A stretch of 12,337 nucleotides of DNA from an uncultured Hyphomicrobiales bacterium. Lineage in GTDB: Bacteria; Pseudomonadota; Alphaproteobacteria; Rhizobiales; CAJQND01. Below the pieces are notes generated by a model that was given only the letters and a program-made list of their open reading frames with translations, did not search any database and was not told the DNA's origin. The DNA lies in NCBI GenBank assembly GCA_905479595.1, contig CAJQND010000229.1, forward strand, positions 1 through 12,337, written 5' to 3'. A program made the position numbers and the translations under genes. Shown here one piece after another: positions 6,022 to 12,337 of the stretch (the stretch's first letter is position 1; each line of letters starts with the position of its first letter).

Positions 6022-7344
6022 ATGACACACCTTCTCCACCGGGACTGGGTTCCTGAAACATGCGAAACCTATATGCAGGAAATTGCTACCAGAGCTGCTG
6101 GACTGGCAAGTGACGATGCAGCACACGAGATCGACCGCCTGATTACACTGAATTCCAAAATCCACGATGAGGACTGCATCAACCTCAACCCGGCGACGAA
6201 TGTCATGAACCCAAAGGCCGAAGCGGTACTGGCGCAAGGGCTCGGTTCGAGGCCATCACTTGGTTACCCGGGCGATAAATATGAAATGGGCCTTGAAGGG
6301 ATTGAACAGATTGAGGTGATAGCTGCAGAGCTCGCCGCAGAGATCTTTCAGGCAAGGTATGCAGAGATCCGGGTTGCATCTGGGGCCATGGCCAATCTTT
6401 ATGCCTTTATGGCCACGTGCAAGCCAGGCGACACGATCATCGTCCCCTCACCCGATATTGGCGGCCATGTGACCCACCACGATGCAGGCGCGGCCGGCCT
6501 TTATGGTCTCAACATCCTTTCCGCACCGGTTGACCCGGAGAGTTACACAGTTGATTTGGACGCTTTGCGCATCCTGGCCCTTAAGACGCAGCCAAAGTTG
6601 ATCACTATTGGCGGCAGCCTCAATCTTTTTCCTCACCCGGTTGCCGAAGTTCGCAAGATTGCAGACGAGGTTGGTGCATGGGTGCTTTTCGATGCCGCTC
6701 ACCTGTGCGGCATGGTTGCCGGACGCACATGGGAAAACCCGCTGACACAAGGCGCACATCTCATGACCATGTCGACCTATAAGAGCCTCGGCGGGCCGGC
6801 GGGCGGGTTAATCGTGTCCAATGATGCAGAAATCGCCGAACGGTTGGATAAAATAGCCTTTCCTGGCTTGACCGCCAATTTTGATGCCGCCAAGTCTGCG
6901 AGCCTGGCACTCAGTCTGCTTGATTGGCGCGAACATGGTCGCGACTATGCGAAGTGCATGGTCGAAACATCTAAAGCGCTGGCGACGGCGCTGGCAGCTG
7001 AAGGTCTTGATATTTATGCCGCAGAAAAAGGCTGCACCACATCCCACCAGTTTGCCGTGTTCGCCAAACGGTTTGGCGGCGGACAGACAGCGTCCAAGCG
7101 TTTGCGCCAGGCGAACCTCTTGGCCTGCGGTATTGGACTGCCGGTTGCGGAAGTGGATGGCGACCTGAACGGATTGCGGATCGGCACCCCTGAAATTGTC
7201 CGGCGCGGCATGGGTCCCGGTGACATGCCTGAACTCGCCCGGATTATCGCGCGCACGCTAACTGGGAATGAGGCGCTTGAAAATGTTGCAGCAGAAGCAA
7301 CCGCTTTTCGACAAACTTTCACAGGGCTGCACTACATTCGCTAG
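6022..7344 (+). CDS. PLP-dependent enzyme of the serine hydroxymethyltransferase family (GlyA-like paralogue)
   Basis: Fold-type I PLP enzyme of 440 aa. SHMT-family marks appear in order: GYPGDKYEMG at 81-90, SGAMAN at 120-125 (SGSQAN in GlyA), GGHVTHH at 147-153 with the PLP-stacking His149, FDAAHLCG at 223-230 with Asp224 and His227, STYKSLGGPAGG at 251-262 with the Schiff-base Lys254, and LRIGTP at 385-390 with the carboxylate-binding Arg386. The lysine motif differs from the THKTLRGPRGG of housekeeping GlyA and the N-terminus is longer, so this is probably not the main glycine/serine enzyme. Alternatives are 2-methylserine hydroxymethyltransferase or an aldolase on a beta-hydroxy amino acid. 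GGA lies about nine bases before the ATG. It follows the membrane-protein gene by 19 bases and converges on fbpB with only 12 bases between stops. Confidence 0.85.
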   Translation: MTHLLHRDWVPETCETYMQEIATRAAGLASDDAAHEIDRLITLNSKIHDEDCINLNPATNVMNPKAEAVLAQGLGSRPSLGYPGDKYEMGLEGIEQIEVIAAELAAEIFQARYAEIRVASGAMANLYAFMATCKPGDTIIVPSPDIGGHVTHHDAGAAGLYGLNILSAPVDPESYTVDLDALRILALKTQPKLITIGGSLNLFPHPVAEVRKIADEVGAWVLFDAAHLCGMVAGRTWENPLTQGAHLMTMSTYKSLGGPAGGLIVSNDAEIAERLDKIAFPGLTANFDAAKSASLALSLLDWREHGRDYAKCMVETSKALATALAAEGLDIYAAEKGCTTSHQFAVFAKRFGGGQTASKRLRQANLLACGIGLPVAEVDGDLNGLRIGTPEIVRRGMGPGDMPELARIIARTLTGNEALENVAAEATAFRQTFTGLHYIR

Positions 7345-7356
7345 GTCCGCCGACTA

Positions 7357-9057
7357 TCAGTGATCTGAAGTCTGTTCCCCGGGGCGTCCGGCCGCGATGA
7401 TTTTGTGCAAGATGAAAACAGGTAACAACCCTACCGCCACAATCATCAACGCGGCAGGGGCCGCCTCTTCAAACAGATCCAGTGATGTGAGCGTGTAGAC
7501 ATGGGTGGCCAGGGTATCGAAATTAAACGGCCGCAGCAGCAAGGTTGCTGGCAGTTCTTTCATGGAATCAACAAAAACCAGCAATGCGGCAGCCCCAAGC
7601 GCTGGGCGCAGCAAGGGGAGATGAACCTCCCGCAAAGTTCCCGTCGCTGTGCGTCCAAGGGTGCGCGCGGCGTAATCAAGGTGCGGTGAAAGCTTGGTGT
7701 AACCAGATTCAATGGACCCATAAGAAATCGCCAGGAAGCGAACCACATAGGTGAATACCAGCGCAAACGCGCTGCCGCTGAGCAGCAATCCTGTTGAAAC
7801 CCCGAAAACGCTCCGGGCAACCCCGTCGACTGCATTGTCCAGTCCAGCCAGTGGAATAAGAATTCCAATGGCAAGAATTGTGCCCGGAACCGCATACCCA
7901 ATCGAGGCCAGCCTTGTTGCCCACTTTAACACCGGACTTGCCGACAACCGCCCGGCGAACGCCAGCGCCAACCCAATGATCACCGCAATCAATGCCGCAG
8001 CTGCTGCCAAAAGAACTGAATTGCGCAAAGCGGTGAAAAATTCAGAACTGAGCGCATTCTCCCAAAAATCCAACGTCGCATCAGCGAGAACCGCAGCAGG
8101 CATGAGAAAACCCAGAAAAATCGGTAAGGCGCAGGCTAAAATTGCACCATAGCGCGCCCAGCCGCGCAGTTTCAGTGTGGGAATTTCCCGATAACGGCCA
8201 GTTGTGTGGTGAAACAATTGCCGTTTCCGACTGGCGCGTTCCATCCACAACAAAGCAAAAACAAAAACCAGCATGACACAGGCAATCTGTGCCGCACCAG
8301 CAAGACTGCCACGTTCCAGCCATGTGGAATAAACACTGACCGTCAGTGTGTTGACGCCAAAATACTCCACCGCCCCAATATCGTTGAGACATTCCATGAG
8401 TGCCAGAGTGACGCCTGCGACAATCGCCGGGCGTGCCAGCGGCAAACCAAGCGATGTAAACACCCCAAATGGAGTGCAACCAAGCACTCGGCCCGCCTCA
8501 AGAATGCAAACCGACTGCTGAATGAAGCTCGCCCGCGCAGTTAGATAGACATACGGATAAAGCACAAACGACATGACAAAAATCGCCCCACCAAGGGAAC
8601 GAATTTCCGGAAACCAGTAATCACGGGCGCTGGTCCAGCCAAAACTGCCCCGCAGTGCTGTTTGTATCCAGCCCGAATAGTCCCACAATTCCATATAGGA
8701 AAAGGCACTTAGATAAGTAGGCACGGCCAGAGGTACGAGCAAAAGCCATTTAAAGACATTGCAACCGGGAAACCTGTACATCGTCACAAGCCACGCCGTG
8801 CCGGTGCCCGCAAGGGAGGTCAATATCCCGACCCCCAACAGCAACCCAAAGGTTGTAAGCACGGAGCCCGGCAGAACCGTAGAAATAAGATGGGGCCAGA
8901 TATTCTCCTGCGCCCCGAGCGCCAGCACCACCAGCGAAATAATTGGCACAGAAACGATAGCGCTGATCACAAGCGCGCATACCATCCAACCCGGCGCTGC
9001 CAGCGCGGAGCGGACAGGCCGGGCCCAAGGTGATTGCTGGCTGGCGGACTGCGCCAT
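7357..9057 (-). CDS. fbpB: Ferric iron ABC transporter permease, two-domain (FbpB/AfuB/FutB type)
   Basis: Inner-membrane protein of 566 aa with about twelve hydrophobic helices in two homologous halves joined by a polar linker near residues 273-300. Each half carries the cytoplasmic EAA loop that docks the ATPase: EAGRVLG...GLPLARPAI at 187-212 and DYAARTLG...HLPLLRPAL at 461-487. The duplicated-permease layout and length are typical of Fe(III) importers of the FbpABC/FutABC class. GGAG lies six bases before the ATG. It is downstream of the iron-binding protein gene by 64 bases with a palindrome in between, and presumably shares its promoter. No ATPase gene (fbpC) follows: the next gene is convergent and unrelated. 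The C-terminus overlaps nothing. Thiamine or spermidine permeases share the fold, but the partner protein supports iron. Confidence 0.92.
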   Translation of the reverse strand: MAQSASQQSPWARPVRSALAAPGWMVCALVISAIVSVPIISLVVLALGAQENIWPHLISTVLPGSVLTTFGLLLGVGILTSLAGTGTAWLVTMYRFPGCNVFKWLLLVPLAVPTYLSAFSYMELWDYSGWIQTALRGSFGWTSARDYWFPEIRSLGGAIFVMSFVLYPYVYLTARASFIQQSVCILEAGRVLGCTPFGVFTSLGLPLARPAIVAGVTLALMECLNDIGAVEYFGVNTLTVSVYSTWLERGSLAGAAQIACVMLVFVFALLWMERASRKRQLFHHTTGRYREIPTLKLRGWARYGAILACALPIFLGFLMPAAVLADATLDFWENALSSEFFTALRNSVLLAAAAALIAVIIGLALAFAGRLSASPVLKWATRLASIGYAVPGTILAIGILIPLAGLDNAVDGVARSVFGVSTGLLLSGSAFALVFTYVVRFLAISYGSIESGYTKLSPHLDYAARTLGRTATGTLREVHLPLLRPALGAAALLVFVDSMKELPATLLLRPFNFDTLATHVYTLTSLDLFEEAAPAALMIVAVGLLPVFILHKIIAAGRPGEQTSDH

Positions 9058-9075
9058 TATCGCTCCAGTTCAAGC

Positions 9076-9089
9076 CCTGCCCGGGCAGG
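9076..9089 (-). promoter_or_regulatory. Perfect 14-base palindrome between fbpA and fbpB
   Basis: CCTGCCCGGGCAGG can fold in the minus-strand transcript as a 5-bp GC stem with a CCGG loop. It lies between the fbpA stop and the fbpB ribosome site (GGAG), nine bases before the latter. Such intercistronic stems often stabilise or trim the upstream message and lower expression of the permease relative to the binding protein; that role here is inference. Confidence 0.4.
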
Positions 9090-9121
9090 AAAGTTTCTTT
9101 GCCGCTGGAATTTGGTTGGCC

Positions 9122-10165
9122 TTAAGAGTTTGGCCCCTCGTCAAACCCAACCTTATCAACGAGCTCAGATGCCTTTTTGCGCAGTTTTGCAATTTCAGCA
9201 AGCGAAACACTATCAGGTTTAAGTGCACCCCATGATTTCACTAAATCTGACGCCTCAACAGAGCCGTTGACTGGATATTCGTGATTAACGCCTGCGTAGA
9301 TTTTCTGGGCGTCTGCACCTGACAAAAATTCCATCAGCTTCACAGCACTATCTCGGTTCGGGGCATTCTTTGCCAATACCACACCGGAGATGTTTACATG
9401 AGAGCCCCGGTCTTTGGCATTTGGAAAAAGCATTTTCACCGACGCGGCCCACTCTTTTTGTTCAGGCTTTTTATCGTTCAGCATCATCTTTGCCATGTAA
9501 TAGGTATTGCCGATTGCCAGATCACATTCACCAGAGAAAACCCCTTTAACCTGGGCGCGGTCATTTCCAGATGGCTTTCGCGCAAGGTTGGCTTTCAAGC
9601 CCTTTAACCAGGTTTCCGTCTCCGCCTCTCCATGGGCTGCAATCATTGAGGCAATCAGCGCAACATTGTAAACGTGCTGGCCAGAGCGGATGCAAATTTT
9701 ACCGCGCCATTTTGGATCGGCAAGCTCTTCGTATGTGATTTCATCCTGCTTGACCCGGTCTTTGGCGGCGTAAACCACCCGCGCCCGCGTTGTCAGGCCA
9801 AACCAATTGCCTGCAGGGTCGCGAAAACTGGCAGGAATATTCTTCTCCATTGCAGGTGAGGCCAGCGGTTGCACAACACCCGATTTCACCGCTTTGGTAA
9901 GACGTCCGATATCGACAGTAAGAATTAAATCCGCCGGGCTGTTGGCTCCTTCAGCTTCAACGCGCTCGATGAGCCCCTTGCTCGCAAACACGGTATTGAC
10001 CTTGATTCCGGTCTTTTCAGTGAAGCTTTCAAACAGCGGGTCCACCAGAGAAGGCTGGCGGTAAGAATATACATTAACTTCGTCAGCAGCCTGAGCCGCA
10101 ATCGGTGCGCCAATCCAGAGAACACCGAGTGCTGCAAGGGCGGTCGCTTGTAGTTTCAATTTCAT
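9122..10165 (-). CDS. fbpA: Ferric iron ABC transporter substrate-binding protein (FbpA/FutA type)
   Basis: Periplasmic binding protein of 347 aa. A Sec signal (MKLKLQATALAALGVLWIG, ending AAQA) would be cut near residue 26, leaving ADEVNVYSYRQ as the mature start. The iron-binding tyrosine pair is visible in GNTYYMAK (Y222, Y223). Further tyrosines at Y35 (VYSYRQP) and Y166 (GQHVYN) match the extra ligands of FutA-like proteins, suggesting iron held largely by tyrosines without a synergistic anion; that part is inference. FESFTEKTGIKVN and the C-terminal VNGSVEAS segment are typical of the family. AGGAG precedes the ATG by about nine bases. The gene has its own promoter with two Irr-type boxes and is followed by the permease gene. 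Confidence 0.94.
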   Translation of the reverse strand: MKLKLQATALAALGVLWIGAPIAAQAADEVNVYSYRQPSLVDPLFESFTEKTGIKVNTVFASKGLIERVEAEGANSPADLILTVDIGRLTKAVKSGVVQPLASPAMEKNIPASFRDPAGNWFGLTTRARVVYAAKDRVKQDEITYEELADPKWRGKICIRSGQHVYNVALIASMIAAHGEAETETWLKGLKANLARKPSGNDRAQVKGVFSGECDLAIGNTYYMAKMMLNDKKPEQKEWAASVKMLFPNAKDRGSHVNISGVVLAKNAPNRDSAVKLMEFLSGADAQKIYAGVNHEYPVNGSVEASDLVKSWGALKPDSVSLAEIAKLRKKASELVDKVGFDEGPNS

Positions 10166-10224
10166 CTGTCTTTGCTCCTGATAGAAGGTCCGCCGTCTGT
10201 GCGGCAGGATGAACGTCTGAAGTC

Positions 10225-10253
10225 GGAATACTGCTGAATTTTCCCCATGTCAA
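10225..10253 (-). promoter_or_regulatory. Predicted sigma-70 promoter of fbpA
   Basis: On the minus strand a perfect -35 TTGACA (10248-10253) is followed after 17 bases by TATTCC (10225-10230), a weak -10. Transcription would start near 10218, giving a leader of about 50 bases. The leader contains a small stem, GCCG-N6-CGGC (10192-10205). A strong -35 with a poor -10 is common in alphaproteobacteria and at activated promoters. Confidence 0.55.
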
Positions 10254-10277
10254 CAAAAACCAACTGAATTAGTCGGA

Positions 10278-10294
10278 TTTAGAATCATTCAAAA
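10278..10294 (-). promoter_or_regulatory. Irr box (ICE motif), proximal copy
   Basis: TTTAGAATCATTCAAAA on the plus strand matches the palindromic Irr/ICE pattern TTTAGAA-N3-TTCTAAA at 13 of its 14 fixed positions. Irr is the haem-responsive Fur-family regulator of alphaproteobacteria, abundant when iron is low. The site is centred about 36 bases upstream of the predicted -35, a place better suited to activation than to blocking polymerase. A wider inverted repeat ACTGAATT/AATTCAGT (10263-10270 and 10304-10311) brackets it. Confidence 0.6.
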
Positions 10295-10313
10295 AAACGT
10301 TCAAATTCAGTAG

Positions 10314-10330
10314 TTTAAAAAGATTCTAAA
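10314..10330 (-). promoter_or_regulatory. Irr box (ICE motif), distal copy overlapping the upstream stop codon
   Basis: On the minus strand TTTAGAATCTTTTTAAA matches TTTAGAA-N3-TTCTAAA at 13 of 14 fixed positions. It is centred 36 bases upstream of the proximal copy, a little over three helical turns. It covers the TAG stop (10326-10328) of the desulfhydrase-family gene and lies within the perfect dyad TAGTTTA-N9-TAAACTA (10311-10333). Confidence 0.55.
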
Positions 10331-11366
10331 CTAGAAAATTTTCCAGATCAGTCTGATAGGCAAACAAAGCCACCGCACCACCAGTATGAACAAAAACCAG
10401 GTTAGTTTTGGGGTCGGACGCTTTGGCGCGATGCAAGAACCCGGCGAAGGTCTTGCCCGTATAAGTGGGGTCCAGCATCAGGCTTTCCGTTCGTGCCCCT
10501 TCCATGATCGCGGCCAGAGTATCCTGCCCCGCATACCCGTAACCAGGTGCCAGAAAGCTGTCATCCACCAGCACGTCACTTTTATCGACAGGAGATGACA
10601 CGCCCAAAAGATCGGCAATCTCCGCGCACCTTTGCACGATCCGCGGTTCCTGGGCCTGCGCATTTCTGCGCACGCAGATACCACGCACGATCACACTTGA
10701 ACCCAATGCACGCAATCCGAACAGCAAGCAGCCATGGGTCGCACCACTCCCCGATGCCACAACAACCTCATCGGGTATGACCTGCATCTCATCCAATTGC
10801 TGCAACAGTTCCTGCGCCATTACCACATAGCCAAGCGCACCCAGCGGGGCGTGCCCCGGAGCAAGAGGGATCACATAAGGTTTGCGTCCGGCTGATTTGA
10901 GTTCCTGCGCAATTTCATTCAACCGCCGGTCCGCGCCTTCTTCATCCTCGCCTTCGGGGTAAGAATGCAGCACTGCACCAAGAACTTTTTCAAGCAACAC
11001 ATTGCCTGAACTGCGGTACACCGGATCGGTTTTCGCGACTCTTTCCTCAAGTTGTATGTGGCATTCCATGCCCAGCTTGCGGGCACCGGCTGCTGCAAGA
11101 CGGGCAAAATTCGACTGCACCGCACCGGTGATCAATACGGTATCAGCCCCCTGGGCTTGCGCGTCACCAAGATAGAATTCAAGCTGGCGCACTTTATTGC
11201 CGCCAAAGGCAAGTTCGGTGCAATCATCACGCTTCACCAAAAGTCGCGCACCGCCACAGGCTTGCGACAGGTTGGGCATTTCCTCAAGCGCGGTAGTGCC
11301 TGAAAACAACTGCGCACGCGGCAAGTCGCCCAGCTTGCCGAGCGATGGCGGGAAGGGCTGGTTCAT
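10326..11366 (-). CDS. D-cysteine desulfhydrase / ACC deaminase family PLP enzyme
   Basis: Fold-type II PLP enzyme of 346 aa, cytoplasmic. The Schiff-base lysine is K58 in GGNKVRQLEF. QSNFARLAAAGARKLG at 84-99 is the family SN-x-x-R segment, with Phe where His or Gln is usual. SGSGATHG at 205-212 is the PLP-phosphate loop, LDPTYTGK at 298-305 and VHTGG at 326-330 complete the active site. These fit D-cysteine desulfhydrase (D-cysteine to pyruvate, sulfide and ammonia); ACC deaminase and L-cysteate sulfo-lyase (CuyA) are close relatives and cannot be excluded by eye. The ATG at 11366 has only a weak AAAG-type ribosome site. The gene lies 55 bases downstream of purA, ends in TAG, and its last codons overlap an Irr box of the next promoter. 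A link to iron (sulfide for clusters) is speculation. Confidence 0.82.
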   Translation of the reverse strand: MNQPFPPSLGKLGDLPRAQLFSGTTALEEMPNLSQACGGARLLVKRDDCTELAFGGNKVRQLEFYLGDAQAQGADTVLITGAVQSNFARLAAAGARKLGMECHIQLEERVAKTDPVYRSSGNVLLEKVLGAVLHSYPEGEDEEGADRRLNEIAQELKSAGRKPYVIPLAPGHAPLGALGYVVMAQELLQQLDEMQVIPDEVVVASGSGATHGCLLFGLRALGSSVIVRGICVRRNAQAQEPRIVQRCAEIADLLGVSSPVDKSDVLVDDSFLAPGYGYAGQDTLAAIMEGARTESLMLDPTYTGKTFAGFLHRAKASDPKTNLVFVHTGGAVALFAYQTDLENFLV

Positions 11367-11390
11367 AATGCTACTTTCATAGCGGCAAAA

Positions 11391-11424
11391 TAGATCACAA
11401 ACAGCAGAAGCGGTCTATGATCTA
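11391..11424 (-). terminator. Possible weak terminator after purA
   Basis: A perfect 7-base inverted repeat, TAGATCA (11391-11397) and TGATCTA (11418-11424), encloses 20 bases. On the minus strand the second arm is followed at once by TTTT. The first arm includes the purA TAG stop. The stem is AT-rich with a long loop, so it would be weak and some readthrough into the downstream gene is likely. Confidence 0.3.
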
Positions 11425-12337
11425 ATTTTCGAACGGATCTTTCATCAAGATCGTGTCTTCGCGTTCCGGGCTGGTGGAAAGCAAAGCAACCGGGGTTTGC
11501 ACGAGCTCTTCAATATGGCGGACATACTTTACCGCCTGGGCAGGAAGCTCTGCCCATGAACGTGCGCCGGCAGTGGTTTCGCTCCAGCCTTCGACGGTTT
11601 CATAAATGGGTTTCACCCGAGCCTGTGCCCCTTCTGAGGAAGGCAGATAGTCAATCCGCGTGCCATCAAGCTCGTAGCCGACACACACTTTGATTTCTTC
11701 AAACCCGTCCAGCACGTCAAGCTTGGTGAGCGCTATTCCCGTTACCCCAGAGGTTTTGAGGGCCTGGCGCACCAACACAGCGTCAAACCAGCCACACCGG
11801 CGTTGCCGCCCCGTTACTGTGCCAAACTCATTACCCCGTTCGCCGAGGCGTTGACCGATTTCATCCTCCAACTCAGTCGGGAACGGACCAGCCCCCACTC
11901 TTGTGGTGTAGGCCTTCACAATGCCAAGCACATAATTAAGTGAATCCGGGCCAACGCCGCTTCCAGTCGCTGCCTGTGCCGCAACCGTGTTGGATGAGGT
12001 CACGTAAGGATAAGTGCCGTGGTCAATATCCAGCAAAGTGCCTTGCGCGCCTTCAAACAAAATGCGTTTACCCGTGCGACGATGCTCATCGAGCAATTGC
12101 CAAACGGAATCCACATAGGGGAGAATTTTTGGGGAAATCTCAGCCAGTTGCGCATTCAACTCTGCGGCAGAGATTTCAGGCTCGCCGAGACCCCGGCGCA
12201 GGGCGTTATGGTGGGTAAGCAAACGTTCAATCTTCGCACCAAGAGAGCTAAGGTTTTGCAAATCCATAACCCGAATGGCCCGGCGGCCCACTTTGTCTTC
12301 ATAGGCAGGACCAATACCGCGCCCTGTCGTGCCAATT
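11422..12337 (-). CDS. purA: Adenylosuccinate synthase, N-terminus outside the window
   Basis: C-terminal 304 aa of the enzyme that joins IMP and aspartate with GTP to make adenylosuccinate, the first committed step to AMP. The visible part starts IGTTGRGIGPAYEDK at the window edge, a family hallmark. It continues with FEGAQGTLLDIDHGTYPYVTSS, then TTRVGAGPFPTE, the GRQRRCGWFDAV segment and TKLDVLDG (guanine specificity). The family is about 430 aa, so roughly 125 residues including the GDEGKGK P-loop lie beyond the right edge. A GTG at 12291 could be mistaken for a start, but family sequence continues upstream of it to the edge. It ends in TAG. The desulfhydrase-family gene follows after 55 bases. 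Confidence 0.97.
   Translation of the reverse strand, partial: IGTTGRGIGPAYEDKVGRRAIRVMDLQNLSSLGAKIERLLTHHNALRRGLGEPEISAAELNAQLAEISPKILPYVDSVWQLLDEHRRTGKRILFEGAQGTLLDIDHGTYPYVTSSNTVAAQAATGSGVGPDSLNYVLGIVKAYTTRVGAGPFPTELEDEIGQRLGERGNEFGTVTGRQRRCGWFDAVLVRQALKTSGVTGIALTKLDVLDGFEEIKVCVGYELDGTRIDYLPSSEGAQARVKPIYETVEGWSETTAGARSWAELPAQAVKYVRHIEELVQTPVALLSTSPEREDTILMKDPFEN

Noticed and set aside
12289..12291. GTG as the start of purA
   Set aside because: Family sequence (GTTGRGIGPAYEDK) continues upstream of it to the window edge, so the gene is truncated by the window.

Overview
The window looks like alphaproteobacterial chromosome, probably Hyphomicrobiales (Rhizobiales) or a close relative. Three things point there: an rluD-type pseudouridine synthase divergent from a one-helix membrane protein of a type often seen beside it in alphaproteobacteria, Irr-type (ICE) iron-control boxes in front of an fbpA/futA-like gene, and the general character of the proteins. 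The species cannot be named. TGA, TAA and TAG all serve as ordinary stops; TAG ends five of the ten genes whose 3' ends are visible.

Layout. The left edge (1-108, minus) is the start of a TetR-type regulator. Upstream of it on the same strand lie a ketopantoate reductase-family oxidoreductase (216-1148) and an exported metal-dependent amidohydrolase of the D-aminoacylase / N-acyl-D-amino-acid deacylase type (1360-2946). A gap of about 510 bases (2947-3456) follows, holding short direct repeats, a triplicated octamer and clustered dyads but no convincing gene. On the plus strand, 3457-4557 encodes a class II histone deacetylase-like / acetylpolyamine amidohydrolase-type enzyme whose frame is broken by one in-frame TAG. 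The TAG replaces the residue between the two Asp of the metal-binding D-x-D-V-H-H motif. Everything downstream of it is intact, so this looks like a very young nonsense pseudogene.

A conserved-looking block follows: rluD-like gene (4649-5656, minus) sharing two bases of its start codon with a divergent one-helix membrane protein (5655-6002, plus), then a PLP enzyme of the serine hydroxymethyltransferase family (6022-7344). The right part is all minus strand, transcribed from the right edge inward: purA (partial), a D-cysteine desulfhydrase/ACC deaminase-family PLP enzyme, then the ferric iron ABC substrate-binding protein and permease. No ATPase gene for this transporter is in the window.

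How they work together. The best-supported regulatory unit is fbpA-fbpB: a TTGACA promoter sits 60-88 bases ahead of fbpA, with two near-consensus Irr boxes upstream of it, the distal one overlapping the end of the desulfhydrase gene. The accessory genes at left (oxidoreductase, exported deacylase, deacetylase-like gene) could form a scavenging set for acylated amino acids or amines, but that link is only inferred from proximity. No mobile element, CRISPR array, tRNA or rRNA was seen.
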